Assembly: GCA_037367355.1 (NCBI GenBank) | Contig: CM074696.1 | Coordinates: 1,922,001 to 1,986,000 of the forward strand | Length of the DNA: 64,000 nt | From: Neoscytalidium dimidiatum | Taxonomy: Eukaryota > Ascomycota > Dothideomycetes > Botryosphaeriales > Botryosphaeriaceae | Direction of reading: 5' to 3' | Shown: one piece after another, positions 10,144 to 21,552 of the stretch | Layout: the number at the start of each line of letters is the position of its first letter | Numbering within the stretch: the first letter of the stretch is position 1 | Made by a program: the position numbers and the translations under genes | Notes under the pieces: generated by a model | Seen by the model: only the letters and a program-made list of their open reading frames with translations | The model's database searches: none | What the model was told of the DNA's origin: nothing

Positions 10144-11016
10144 ATGTCTGAGAAACCCAGCACCGCCACCACCACCACCACCACCCCCACCGGCCCCCGC
10201 GTCCTCGTCCTCGGACAATCCCGCACCGGCACGTCCTCCACGCGCGACGCGCTGCGGCACCTGGGCTACACCTCCGTCTTCCACTACACGCACCTGTTCG
10301 CGCACCCGCAGCTCGCGCCGCTCTGGCACCGCGCCTTCCTCGCCAAATTCGAGCCGCCGGGCGCGGCGGCGCGGCCGCCGCCGCCGCTCACGCGCGCCGA
10401 CTGGGACGCCATCGTCGGCGGCTTCGACGCGCTGACCGACACGCCGTGCCACGTGTTCGCGGAGGAGCTGATCGCCGCGTACCCGGACGCGGCGGTCGTG
10501 GTGACGGTGCGCGCCGGCGGGGCGGACGCGTGGTTCGCGTCGTACGCGGCGACGGTGTGGCCGTTCCTGGAGCGGCAGTACGTGCGGCCCTCGCCGGCGA
10601 CGCGCGCGCTCATGGCGCTGCGCCCGCGCGTGCCGTTCGGCCTGATCGACGGCCTGAACGCCGACCTGGCGCGGTACACGCCGCTGGGCGACGTGCCGCG
10701 CCGGGGCCGGGCGTACTACGAGGAGCGGAACGGGGCGGTGCTGAGGTGCTTGAGGGAGAGGGGCGAGGAGGCCAGGGGCCTCGTGTGGAGCGTGACGGAG
10801 GGGTGGGGCCCGTTGTGCAGGCATCTGGGGGTCGACGTGCCGGCTGGGGTGGAGTTTCCGAGGGTGTTTGATCGGGCGGAGTTTGATGCGTGTACACAAT
10901 GGTGGTGGAAGGAGTCAATCAAGGGGGCGGTGAAGAATGTGGTTAAGGGGGCAGTGGTTGTGGCGGCTGCGGTGGCGGTGGGATGGTGGTGGTGGTGGTG
11001 GTGGTCGAGGGTGTGA
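10144..11016 (+). CDS. Sulfotransferase-like P-loop protein with C-terminal membrane anchor
   Basis: Single exon, 290 aa. After a run of threonines (ACC repeat, about residues 8-15) comes a P-loop-like strand (RVLVLGQSRTGTSST) followed by RDALRHLGY. This matches the fungal family related to sulfotransferases (Sulfotransfer_4), as do the DWDAIVGGFDALTDTP and FAEELIAAYPDAAVVVTVR segments. The tail ends in a hydrophobic helix (AVVVAAAVAVG) followed by seven consecutive tryptophans and SRV-stop. The tryptophans come from a TGG-repeat microsatellite (10981-11004). Members are usually annotated as NAD-dependent epimerase or sulfotransferase-like; true substrates are mostly unknown. Location in a membrane by the C-terminus is inferred. 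Confidence 0.8.
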   Translation: MSEKPSTATTTTTTPTGPRVLVLGQSRTGTSSTRDALRHLGYTSVFHYTHLFAHPQLAPLWHRAFLAKFEPPGAAARPPPPLTRADWDAIVGGFDALTDTPCHVFAEELIAAYPDAAVVVTVRAGGADAWFASYAATVWPFLERQYVRPSPATRALMALRPRVPFGLIDGLNADLARYTPLGDVPRRGRAYYEERNGAVLRCLRERGEEARGLVWSVTEGWGPLCRHLGVDVPAGVEFPRVFDRAEFDACTQWWWKESIKGAVKNVVKGAVVVAAAVAVGWWWWWWWSRV

Positions 11017-11235
11017 GAGGCGAAGGTCGATTAAGTGCCGTGGGAGAGTAGCTTGTAGTTGATGAAAGGTATATTGTGTGCTTGTTCCTTTCGCTTAAAA
11101 TGCTGTATGATGCAACAAATGTCATATCACCCCGAACTCCTGGTATTCCCTGATGTGCCAACCAACAGTGAAGAGCTTCCTGCGCTCGCCCAATATCCCT
11201 CCTCTCCCCCCTCTCACCACCGCTTAGTCCTCCAC

Positions 11236-13163
11236 CTACCCACACGCCTCCTCCCCCTCCTCCGTCAGCCCCACCACCTGCGGATTCATGTTATAGATCC
11301 CGTCCGGACACCCATCGCTGACGCACCTCCCGCCCGCCGCGACCCTCACAACGCTCCCCTCCCCATCCAACACCTCCAGCCGCTGCACGCCCACCCTCAG
11401 CCCCTCCACCTTCCCGTAGTTCAACCCCTCCACCAGCTCCACGCTCCCGACCTCCACCTCCCCGCTGACCAACCTCGCCTTCCACCCCTCGCTCCCCTCC
11501 CCGACCACGACCGCCCAGTTCAGCACGTCCTCGCCGCCGGCCCAGCCGTCCGGCTTCGCGTACACGCCGCCCTGCGCCTCGTTCGCGCACGTCGCGTTCT
11601 GGAGGATGGTCTTGTACCACAGCGCGCCGACGGCCGGCGCGTCGGACGGGACCGGCCGCATCGCCGAGGCCGCGGACGCGTTGGCCCGGAAGGCGTCCGC
11701 GAACGACGAGACGAGCGGCAGCCACGACGTGTGCGGGGCGAGCGTCTGGGTCGCGTAGCGCGCCGGGTCGGCGTCGGTGTTTTGCTCGGGCCAGAGGGGG
11801 CCGATGTAGTGGGATTCGGGGCCATCGTTCTGTGGGGAAGTTTTGGTGTTAGTAAGGTCTTTTAGAAGAGGTGCTTGAAAAGACGTGATGGAGGAGGAGG
11901 AGGAGGAGGAGGAAGAGGAAAGGGAAGGGGAAGAGGAAGAGGAAGAGGAAGAGGAAGAGGAAGAGGAAGACAGTATACATACCCAGGTGATGAGCTCGGC
12001 AAAGTCGGGCTTTGGCGTCATCTCGAGCACGTTCTTCATGCGCTCCGGCAGGTTGAGCTCGCCCGCGCGGTACAGGTTCGTGCCGTACTGCGGGAAGTTG
12101 TCAGTGCCCAAAAAGAAATACCACTTCCAAAACACAACAGAACACTCACCGCATCCTTGTACTGCAGCGCACTCAGCCCCACCATGTAACTCTTCCCCCT
12201 CGCCGCCGCCCCCTCCGCAACCTTGACGTCGGGCCCGACATCCCCCGGAAACGCGCCCCCGTACCCGGCCCTCTCCGGCCACGCGGCCTCCCAGCTGAAC
12301 ACGCCGTCCAGCACGCCGCCCCAGTAGTCCCACCACCCGGTCGCGGCGTCGTAGTAGCCCTGCGTCTGGTCGAAGTCCGGGACGAAGTAGACGTCGTTGT
12401 TGAAGACGGAGCCGCGCCACTCGTCCCAGGTGTCGTTGGACAGGCCGCCGTCGGAGAAGGTGGACACGAAGGGGTGGTCGTTGGGGCCGCGCGCGTACGA
12501 GGCGTGCGACGTGTATTGCTTGAGGAGCGAGTCGTAGTCCGAGAGCGACGCGCCCGAGCCGAGGCCGGCGGCTAGGTCGAGCGAGAACAGCAACGTGAAG
12601 GACGTGCCGCTGGCCGCGTCGAAGAGGTACGTGAGCGCGTCGGTGACGTAGGACTGGCGCGGGTCGCCGATGTTGAGGACGAAGCCGTCGAGGCCGGCGG
12701 CTGACGCGGTGCTGATGTCTGTGGAGGCGTGATCGGATGTTACGGTGCCGACCTGTGGTCATGGTGAGTTCGATGTAGTTGTTGTATTGGATGTGCAAGC
12801 ATTTTCGTTCAGGGAGGCACGGAGCGGAAGGACAGAATGGATGAACAGGAGGAAAAGGACGGGGGAGTTCATGGGCGGACATAGAGTAGTTAAAAGTAAT
12901 TTAAAACAGTGGGTGGAGGAACGATGGAGCATTTACTGGTGGATATACGATCTTCAAGTGCGAGGGTAGAGGGGAGCCGAAAGGGGCCGGAGAATTAAAG
13001 ATGCCACGACTGTTATACAAACAGGGAACAAGGGTGATAAATCCGTAACAGTACATACCATGTAGTGCGCAAAAACTGCTTTCGCAGCGGCGAGGTCGGA
13101 AAAGTACAAGGCCGAGCCGGCGGCAGCCACCAGGGCTGAGCGAAGTCCGAAGCAGTACGTCAT
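11236..13163 (-). CDS. GH71 alpha-1,3-glucanase (mutanase), four exons
   Basis: Exons 13059-13163, 12150-12752, 11983-12087 and 11236-11829 join in frame to 468 aa; introns are 306, 62 and 153 nt. The first exon gives MTYCFG and a hydrophobic leader up to KAVFAHYM. The next begins VGTVTSDHA and includes AAGLDGFVLNIGDPR, the GH71 amino-terminal signature. Typical later segments are TLLFSLDL, VYFVPDFDQTQGYYD, GVFSWEAAWP, KSYMVGLSALQYKDA and a C-terminal half rich in beta strands. The family hydrolyses alpha-1,3-glucan, a fungal cell-wall polymer, in remodelling or attack on other fungi. The leader is short and slightly unusual, so secretion is probable rather than certain. Intron 3 contains a long purine/pyrimidine tract. 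The first intron is long for this locus and could hide an alternative start. Confidence 0.85.
11889..11970. repeat. GGA / GGAAGA purine tract inside GH71 intron 3
   Basis: About 80 nt made only of G and A on the plus strand: GGA triplets that change into repeated GGAAGA hexamers. In the transcript it reads as an uninterrupted pyrimidine tract starting a few bases after the intron donor (GTATGT at 11982). Such mirror-like tracts can form triplex DNA and vary in length. Confidence 0.9.
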
Positions 13164-16100
13164 ATCCGCAACTGCAGTAAGACAGAACTCGACAACACTT
13201 TGATTGGAAGGTATCTGGAGCTTCTGAGGTACTCTGGGACATTGCTGCGCGTAGGCTGGCATTCATATATGCGTTCCACAAGAGCGAAGGGCGACGACGC
13301 CCCAGGGTGGATGGTAACATACCAGCCACCTGATAGCCGCTGCACGCATATTCTAAACTCCCGAATACATAACACTGGCGCCAAGAGAGCGACTGAGGGC
13401 TTGGATGAGGCCTTTTGCAGGTGCAACAGCCAGTAGCAGGCCGGATCGCCCTGTCCCTAACCTCTTCGGTTCCCGATCAGGCGTCACGTCGAGCTGCTCG
13501 AATTTGCACTTTCCACAGCTACCTTCTCCTTCTGCTATAGTATACCCCTCTAAGATGTGCCAACATGGTTAATGGGAAGCAGAAGCGGCGGGGAAAAAGA
13601 AGCCGTAGTCCGTTCTGCAGGCGCCGCCTACGCCAGCTGTCTCGCATGGAGAGGCACGCCGAGTCGAGTGCAGAACGTGACGCAGCATATGATGCCCGGG
13701 CCATTTCCCGTTCGAGTATTTCCCCTCTCTGTAGATGTCGAAGAGGGAAAGCACATTTGGAAGTCCGGCCAGTCGGGTGTGTTGAGGTGGGAAAAAGGAA
13801 CGCAGGCAGCTGACGTTGCAGCTCTCGTGCTTCCGTGCCTGCAGAAACACCGCGTCACGGACTTGACTGCTGCGGAAATGTTCTGGAAGAGGTGCATGCA
13901 AGGAACATGGTTGCTGGATCAGATGGGTGGACGCCACGGTCGTGCAAGGGAGGGGACGTTGGCAACTCGGCATTGAGACACCGAATATGACCTCATTCGG
14001 AGCATATATTTCTGCTCTTGGCCATTTCATCTCAGGGGCGGGCTCTTGATCGGCACCGAGGTCGTAAAGAATGAACGCGCAAGCTGCGCAGAGAAAGGAC
14101 AGTGAAGTCCATTGACGGCAGCGACTGTAGACGAGACTCCGTAGACGAGTCCAGGGAAGAGGAAACCCGGTCCGAGGAGTACAGCATGCCGTCAGCTGCA
14201 GTAATTCTGAAACGTGAAGGTCGGGCAGTCACGCCGAGATGCGGTCTCGGGCATACGGCCCGTGACCGAACATTTCCTCCACTCGGAGATTTTTCTCTCA
14301 CCGCTCGGGCTGCGACGGTAGCATGTGTTGTTGAAAGTTGAACTGTCACTTCTGCCTTGAAATCCGAAATGTAGCCTGCTTTGTGCCACGTTCACGCGAT
14401 CATTTCCCACGCACGAGACGAGTTGGGTGATTGCTCGACATTTAGCAGGGGCGCCAGTGCCGCGCGAAAATTTTGTTGTGACAGTAGTCGAGAACTGGTG
14501 CGGTGCAATCTTTCCCGTTCGTGCTTTAATGGCTTGGCAATGGGGGCGGAGAGCCGTCGTGCAGTCCGTGAGGGGATGGCAGAGAAGTGTACATGTGTCT
14601 TTCGCAGCCGATTGGTGGGTGACAGGGAAGGGTAGGCCAAGTGCAAGTGGAGTTGCCGTTGTGGAGTAGGGCTGACATCAGTCAGGCAGCTTCCCAGAAA
14701 GGAAAAGGCGGATGGGGCATTGCGGGCGGGTGGTTGGAAGGAAGTGACTTGCTGGTGACTTGGGACGCAAGTCCTGAAGGAACATCGAGATGGTTTCCTG
14801 GCAGTCCTATTAGTTTGCTGGAAAGAGCTGAGCGGCCATTGAGAAGTGCAGGCTGAGGCTGATGGAAGGATAAATGAGCACATCTGTGTTTCATCCCGCT
14901 TGACCCTTCAGATAATGGAACAGGGGACTGATTTCCGGATGTGCATCCTCCAGAGCAGTGACCTGGCGGCCAAGTACCAGGCACAGGCGCGTCCTACCAC
15001 AGGCCGCAGATCGGATCGGACCGAACCGCCTCCACAATAACGATTGGCCAGGCCAGCGTAGTTCTCGACTGACTGGCGCGGGTCCGTTATGTAAAAGGAT
15101 GTTGTTTTACATTCTCTGCGACTCTCTCCTTCCGGCACGTGGTGCAGGTGTAATTCTGCCAGAATAGGAACGTCCAGCCTATCACGATGATGAAACGCAT
15201 GCTCAACAGCAACGGCTATTGCGAGAGCGGCCGTTCTGGGCAACCCGCAGCGTTCGGACAGGGATGCTTATACTACGCTGTGCAGGGATCTGCACGCGCG
15301 TGCCTCCCACTCGTCTACCACCTCGAACAAATGCTACGCCACGCGAACGAGCCATAGAGCGCTGACCACGCCGGCCCGCCTGTCTCACATGCCATGCCTG
15401 TTGTCTGCTTCTTGTCAAGTGTCGCTTTTACTTACCCCGCAGGCCACGGGAAGGATTCGTCATGCTTACTTGCACCAAGCGTTCCTGCGGCCGGGCTGGT
15501 GCATCACGCCCCACCACCACGATGACGATTTGAAGCATGATGGGATTCATCCGCCTGCGCTTACGATTCTCGCTAACCTTAACCCATAGCCTTAAAAGAA
15601 CCTCAACCTCCATGCCTATTTCTCCTGTCAGCCTTGCAGCTGTTGTGCCTGAATAGGCAGGTCCCGCATACACATGCACATGCAGGAATCTTACACATCG
15701 CATTGCATCTTTTCCACTCGCCAGACATGTGACGCACCTCCCAAGACTCTGCGGCGGGTGGTGTTCGGGAGCTCCGAGGCGGGCGCGTGATGCCGAAAGT
15801 ACTTCGACAACACTTGTTGTCACCCACGGACAAACGGGGTCACTTATCAGCCACAACCTGAGATCAACGCTAACCCCGAAAAGCATTCTCTTCCAGAAAC
15901 GAAACTCCAAAGTCCGCTACCCGCGGCCCGCGCCAGCTCCCTACCCGCGCGGCAGCGGCGGCAGAGGGCACGGCTCGCGTTAGCGCTGGCAAATCGTCCA
16001 GCCATCTTTATGCGCCGGAGACGATGATGAAACGGCTTTCTTCCAGCGACGACAGCTCCTCACAAAAAGAGGCCAGACCCCGCGATCGGCGGCAGAGGCG

Positions 16101-18527
16101 TCTTCCCGAGAAAGCATGTCAGCCTTGGCGCGTCTGCAGGTAGACCGGGGAAGAGTAGAAATTCTACAAGTCCCAAGGGGTCGGCAGGCGGAAGGCAATC
16201 TGGACTGCGTGCGAAAGTCCCTCCCCCTCTTTTCGCTGTCCCATCACATTCGCAACCCTTCTCCACTTGTTCTCGTTCTCGTTTTCGTCGAATATCGGCG
16301 GACGAGGGTGTGGGGTGCCACAATCGCGCTGGTCGCGTCCCAACTCCACCGCGCTTCTGAACGAGGGAGACTGTAGTACGAGCTGCCAATCTACAAACAC
16401 CGCGAAATGAAGTGTAAAATACAGGGAAGTATAGAGGTTGAAAAGAAAAGTATGAAAATGGGATCAAAAAAAAGACCGGGGCAGGGGATAGAAGAAAATT
16501 TTGGGACGCTCTCACTGTTAGCTTGTATGTATCATCCACATAGACTTACTGAACCACAGGTTGACATGGATCTTCACAGCCTCAGGATGGAACGTACGCC
16601 AAAACAACGTGCAGTAGACCTCACCTAAAATACGTGAAGGCTGCCTTCACCGCGAATCAACTTTACAACCACAAGAAGGGTAAAAAGGGACCACGATCCC
16701 GACTCCAAACTCAACGGAGATCTCCATACCTTTCTTTCCAGGACATAAGTTCTCACAACCTTTTTTTCCGGACTACTCGTCTATGTCAGCTGAAACAAGG
16801 ATTCCCACCCTATACACAAACTCAAGAACCGACGGATACACCGGTCCCTGATTGGCGATTCTTAAAACACCGCCCAGCCTATAAAAAAAAAAAGGCCTAA
16901 CGGACAGATCGCATCGACGAAGCCACCATCTCCCGCTGAGATATTGAAAGCACAGGGGGGAAAAAGACCACCATTACAGGGAAAATAAGAAGAGACATGG
17001 ACCATCGCACCCTCACGCAGCCATACACCGCTCCCCAGCACCAGTCGTCTTTCCCTCCTCTCTCTCTTTCTCTCAAAAGCAACAAGAGTCATGGCTCCGC
17101 ACGGCAGAAACATTATCCGTTTCAAGACCCGACACTCGCACACGGCGACGCCATCGCATCGCACACCGTGCCTGAACAAGGCGCACAGTCGGTGGGTCCC
17201 CTCTCTCTCTCCACGCCTCCGTTCGTCGCAGCTGGGGGGTGGAGGCGTGTCTCAGGATCTGCTGGTCATTGCGCGGGCCGGGGGGGTTTGCGATCGGGCG
17301 CTAGGCCGGATTGGGGAGGGGAAAGGAATCGCCGCTTCTACGACGGCTGTGGTGGATGGTGAGTGCGTTCCTGTACGGGTGTGCTGTGAAATTTTGGTTA
17401 CGCGGGCGGAACAATGTTTAGCCATCGACGTTCGATGTTGCGGACTGTGAGAGAGATGCATGAGGGAGGTTCCGAAGAATGGACGGCGTGGGCGTGGATG
17501 AACGTTCTACCGTCAGTGACACGACTCCCGCATAAGCCCTCTCTGCGGAAGAAAAGGAACGACGAACGGGACGAAGGAGGACGCTTTTAGCAAGAAACAG
17601 GAAGTGAAAATATATTTGAGCCCTCAACACCCCGGTATTGAGGATGGACACAAGAGTAGAAACATGAAAGAACCAGCGGCATCACAGACTCCAGAGCCAA
17701 CCGAAGGAGCAGAACAAGCCTGTCGCTTGCGCCTTCATGTGAGTTTTGGAATCCCTAATTCTCGTTTGCGAGCCTTGAGCGATGTTGTATAGAGTAAAGA
17801 AATAACAACGGGCGGAATAGATGGGCAGTTGAAAAGGTATGTGCAGTTGATGTCCGCAAACAACATCGAGATAACATTTGTACATGGCCATCGTATCTAC
17901 GTTTCCCAACAACAACCACGGAACTTTCCTGGCCTCTTTCTTTCCCCTTCCTCTGCGTTCTTCTCTCGATAGCGATGCTCTCCAGACAACCTGCACACGA
18001 AAGCTGGGTCAGATCTTGGTGCTGGATTTCCTCCATCAAGAGGCACCCAGCATTAGGTAGCCAAGACTTGGCATATTACTTTTCCGTTCTTGGAAAAAAA
18101 AAGGGAAACCAAGACGGGCGAGAAAGGTGGACTGGTCAAGGGAAATGTAGGCTACAGAGATTGCCAAGAGATCAGGGTATATATTAGGAAAAAGGTGTTT
18201 GGCGGAGAGTACCAGGGTGTGTGAGAGAGGGTGTGTGGGGCGTATGCAATTCCGCACTAGAAAAAAGCAGTAGTAACAGTCTGGACCTTTCAGTGCTAGA
18301 GTCGCTCCGAGGGTATAATGAGAATCCAAAAATAAACAGAAAACAAAATTAAAGAGAAGTGTGCGGGTTCCGCGTTTGAGCGGCGTGGGCAGCCGTCGTG
18401 CTCCGGGTGGCGGCGGCCGATTGCCAGGGGGTGTGGCTACGCCTATCCAATCTCGATCTATTCCAGCGAAAGGCAAGGCGTCCATGATTCATCGGCAGTC
18501 CCAGCCACATCAGACAGGATGTTTCGC
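13164..18527. other. 5.4-kb stretch without a recognisable gene
   Basis: Open frames up to about 160 codons occur on both strands but overlap each other, have skewed composition and show no known motif. The left end is the promoter of the GH71 gene. The right end, to about 18500, is the 3' flank of the minus-strand gene ending at 18528. Pyrimidine-rich stretches near 17040-17080 and A-rich stretches near 16430-16500 are visible. A long non-coding transcript or an unrecognised multi-exon gene cannot be excluded. Confidence 0.45.
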
Positions 18528-19241
18528 CTATTTGATGTGCTTGAACATGTCGTCTGCGCCGAGCGAACCATCGTTGAGGTCCGTACCCAATTTCTTGAGC
18601 TCCGGAAGCTTAGGAGGAGGCGGGCCCTTCTTCGCGGGTTTTTCTTCTTCGATGGCGCTACCGTTGCCGAATTCGCCAGCTTCGGCAAGGCTTCCAAAAC
18701 CGAACATTGTACTTGCGCGCTTGTTGAACCAGCTTCCACTCTTCCTGCGCTCGCGGGCGCTCGGGCGGGGCGTTGGGCCGGCGTCTTTGGATGACGAGCT
18801 CTGCGGGCTGGACGGGCGGCCATTCCGTAGGCTGTCGGACGAGGAGGCGGACCGGAAGCCTAGGAAACGGCGGACGGACGAAGGACGCTTCCCGCCGGAG
18901 GTACTCTCGGTTGTGGGAGTCGGGCTCAAGGGGTTCTTGGAACCGGGCGAGCCGGGCTTCGTGTTGGCGGTGGCAACGCTCTCGGTGCGGCCGCGAGCAT
19001 TGGCGTTGCCATTGGTGGACGAGTTGTGGTTCGCTTGATCCATGGGATCGTTAGGCGGGGTGTCATGAGGGGAAGTGGGATGCGACGACAGAGGGCCACC
19101 TCCGGGTGTGGGCGGACGGCCTGGAGTGGCAGGCGGAGACTCGGGCGGGGCGGGGATGTCAGTCCCAGCGGTGAGGGAGAAGTCGATGGGCTTGATTTCG
19201 AGGGGGGCGAAGGATGGCTTATTAGTAGTGGAGGGCGACAT
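18528..19241 (-). CDS. Conserved fungal low-complexity protein (237 aa), function unknown
   Basis: Single exon from ATG 19241. The protein begins MSPSTTNKPSFAPLEIKPIDF, has a long Pro/Ser/Thr-rich middle, a basic segment with RRFLGFRSASSSDSLR, and a C-terminal block (PPPPKLPELKKLGTDL ... LGADDMFKHIK). The ordered ends with a disordered middle, and the opposite-strand frames being clearly less protein-like, argue for a real gene. I recall similar unnamed proteins in other Pezizomycotina but can give no function. It probably lies in cytoplasm or nucleus since no signal peptide or membrane segment is seen. It diverges from TAD2 with 679 bp between start codons. Confidence 0.7.
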   Translation of the reverse strand: MSPSTTNKPSFAPLEIKPIDFSLTAGTDIPAPPESPPATPGRPPTPGGGPLSSHPTSPHDTPPNDPMDQANHNSSTNGNANARGRTESVATANTKPGSPGSKNPLSPTPTTESTSGGKRPSSVRRFLGFRSASSSDSLRNGRPSSPQSSSSKDAGPTPRPSARERRKSGSWFNKRASTMFGFGSLAEAGEFGNGSAIEEEKPAKKGPPPPKLPELKKLGTDLNDGSLGADDMFKHIK

Positions 19242-19920
19242 GGCTGGGAAGCGGCAGGGTGCGTCGTTCCAGAAGGTGCTTGGGACAGGACGGTGGTGCG
19301 CCTGATGTGTAGCGGCAGCTGCAGGCTGGTTGTGATGACGGCAGAGTGATGCTTAATTGCGGCGCAAAAGGAGCGGTCGAGGGTGAGGGAGCGCCTGGAG
19401 ACCCTGATCTGCTGGGAACGAAGCTGGTGTGATTTGCGCGTTGCGGGGACGGGAGCCGGACAGGGGAAGCTAGTCGCAGCGCTCCAGAGCGAGAGTGGTG
19501 CTGCAGGAGCTGGGAGCGAGCGGAGGGGGAGAGCGGCGGAGGCTGGCGGCGCCAATGACGGAGGAGGGCGAGGTGGAGGACACGCGAGCCGGCGCCTGGT
19601 CTGGGGGGAGGAGTGGGACGTGGATGGCGGCGGACGGGCGTGGTGAAGGGAGGGCGAGCCGTGGGCAGCAGCGACAGCCAAGGAGGCGGCAGGCGGCTGG
19701 CGGCCATCAGCGCGAGCGAGCGCACAGCAAGAGCGCCTGTGCCTGTGCCTGTGCCTGTGCCCGTGCCTGTGCTGCGCCTGCAAGACGCCGGCATACGGCA
19801 AGCTGCGCACCAGACGAACCCTGCATCCACGCCCGCGCCCATCCAACGGCGATCGCCATCGGATTTTTTTTCTGCGCCAGCCTGTTTCAGGCAGTGTGCA
19901 TCTCGAACTCCACGAGTGCC
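19242..19920. promoter_or_regulatory. Divergent promoter region with CTGTGC hexamer repeat
   Basis: The region between the start of the 237-aa gene (minus) and TAD2 (plus). It contains a short tandem array of CTGTGC units at 19737-19775, with one CCGTGC variant. Frames run open through it on both strands because of GC-rich composition, but no start is better supported than ATG 19921 for TAD2. Confidence 0.4.
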
Positions 19921-20605
19921 ATGGCCGACGACGAGCCCGACCCCAAGCGCATGCGCAGAGACGAGGACCGCGCTTATCACGAGCGCTTCATGCGCGAGGC
20001 CCTGCAGATGGCCGAGCTGGCCCTCGCCACCGACGAGACGCCCGTCGGCTGCGTCTTCGTGCACGACGGTCGCGTTATCGGCCGCGGCATGAACGACACG
20101 AACCGCTCGCTGAACGGAACGCGTCACGCCGAGTTCGTTGCCATCTCGCAGATCCTCGCAACCCATCCGCCCAGCATCCTGCGCGAGACCGACCTGTACG
20201 TGACCGTGGAGCCGTGCGTCATGTGCGCGTCCGCCTTGCGCCAGTTTGGTATCAGGGCTGTCTATTTTGGCTGCTGGAATGACAGGTTTGGCGGCACTGG
20301 GGGCGTGTTGAACATCCACAGCGAGTACGTGCACGCACCACCGTACCTTGTCGGCTAATCATGTCTGACAGCGATAAAAGCCCCAGTGTCGACAAGCCCT
20401 ACCCTGTCCACGGCGGCATCTTCAGAGAAGAGGCCATCTTGCTGCTGCGCAAGTTCTATGTCCAGGAGAACGTCAAAGGTGGGTCGTCGCTGGCAGATGC
20501 ACTGGCTCCTGACATGCTGACGCCGTGGCAGCTCCGGAGCCCAAGCAGAAGGGCACGCGCGAATTGAAGACGGAGATTGTGCCGCTTGCCGTAGACAGGG
20601 AATGA
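19921..20605 (+). CDS. TAD2: tRNA-specific adenosine-34 deaminase catalytic subunit (Tad2/ADAT2)
   Basis: Exons 19921-20324, 20372-20478 and 20532-20605 (introns of 47 and 53 nt) give 194 aa. The cytidine/deoxycytidylate deaminase fold is plain: the zinc ligand and proton shuttle in H69-A-E71, and the PC(x)2C motif with C99 and C102 (EPCVMC). It continues with GCWNDRFGGTGGVL and the Tad2-typical PYPVHGGIFREEAILLLRKFY. The enzyme, with Tad3, converts wobble adenosine to inosine in several tRNAs. Both introns are needed to join the C-terminus: exon 2 ends QENVK and exon 3 begins APEPKQKGTRELKTEI. Unspliced, the frame would stop at 20358. It converges on COX16 with 164 bp between stop codons. 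Confidence 0.93.
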
Positions 20606-20769
20606 CCAAGGCCGGAGCGGACGAACAGAGCCTAGATACCCCGGGATATAGTACAGTGTCACATTTCAGACCCAACGCCTCCTCAAAATGCTTTTGTGAT
20701 CCATCGCCAACGCCGCTGCCATGCCTTGTCGTACAAAAATGCGGGATGCGGGCAGAGTGGTTGATATGG

Positions 20770-21184
20770 CTATAGCTTCCCGTCGTGCTCGCCCGGCAGT
20801 CTCTTGACGCGCTTTTGCTCCCAGTCGTCGAGGTCCTTTGCGGCCAACCTCTGTCACAAGCCCCTGTCAGCACCCACACAGCCTGCGCAAAGCTTGTATG
20901 GAGAGATTGGCAGGACTCACGTAGTATTCCTCCTTCATGTCCACTTTCCTGCGGTTCTTGCCAATGCCCAGTTCTTCCTCCCGCGTCATCTGCCGGACTT
21001 TGCGGTCGTGTCGCTCGTAGCGCAGGGCCGTTGCTGGCGTCAGGAAAAAGCTCCCCGCTACCATTGTGGCGATGAACGGGAGCCCAAAGAGGAGAAACGG
21101 GTGCTTTTGCATCTGGATGCGATACTTTGCAGCGAGAGTGTTCTGCGCGGCGGCCCCGCGGAATTTCTTCGACTGGAAAGCCAT
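20770..21184 (-). CDS. COX16: Cytochrome c oxidase assembly protein Cox16
   Basis: Two exons, 20921-21184 and 20770-20850, with a 70-nt intron (donor GTGAGT, acceptor GACAG), give 114 aa. The start MAFQSKKFRG is followed by YRIQMQKHPFLLFGLPFIAT, one transmembrane segment (about 30-50), then the charged RYERHDRKVRQMTREEELG motif. Exon 2 ends RLAAKDLDDWEQKRVKRLPGE, the family's closing motif. Cox16 sits in the mitochondrial inner membrane and helps assemble subunits of complex IV. The length agrees with fungal relatives. It diverges from MEC1 with 368 bp between the start codons. Confidence 0.93.
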
Positions 21185-21552
21185 TGTGACGGAAGAGCAT
21201 GCGGTTTTTCCCCTGAGGAAATCTGGAGCAGGATAGGTTAACGCGAAGTCTGGGAGCGCACTCGAGTGAGGTTGCCGTGGGGCGCCGCGTGAATTGGATG
21301 GGGAGAATGATTTGCGTCCGTCCGGATCGCCGTTGCAGCGGGCAGGGCATGATGCGCCGCCGACCGTCATACGACGCCGACGCGCGTGGCGGCCGATAAG
21401 CGTCTTATCGCCACGTGATTGCGTGCCGTGCATTTTTCGTCCCTCTACGCGTCACAGAGCCCACGCATCTCCCGCTGCGCCTTTCCCCTCTCACCGTTTC
21501 CGCATTGCCGCGATATGGCACGCCACCCGGCCTAACGAACCCCGGCCGCAGC
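21185..21552. promoter_or_regulatory. Bidirectional promoter between COX16 and MEC1
   Basis: 368 bp separate two start codons pointing apart. It contains CG-rich sequence and GATAAGCGTCTTATC at 21396-21410, an imperfect palindrome with a GATA core on each strand. This is a plausible factor site, unproven. Confidence 0.4.

Noticed and set aside
19222..21350. Long minus-strand frames (about 330-370 codons) over TAD2 and COX16
   Set aside because: They overlap the conserved TAD2 exons in antisense and cross the COX16 promoter; composition is low complexity and no domain is seen.
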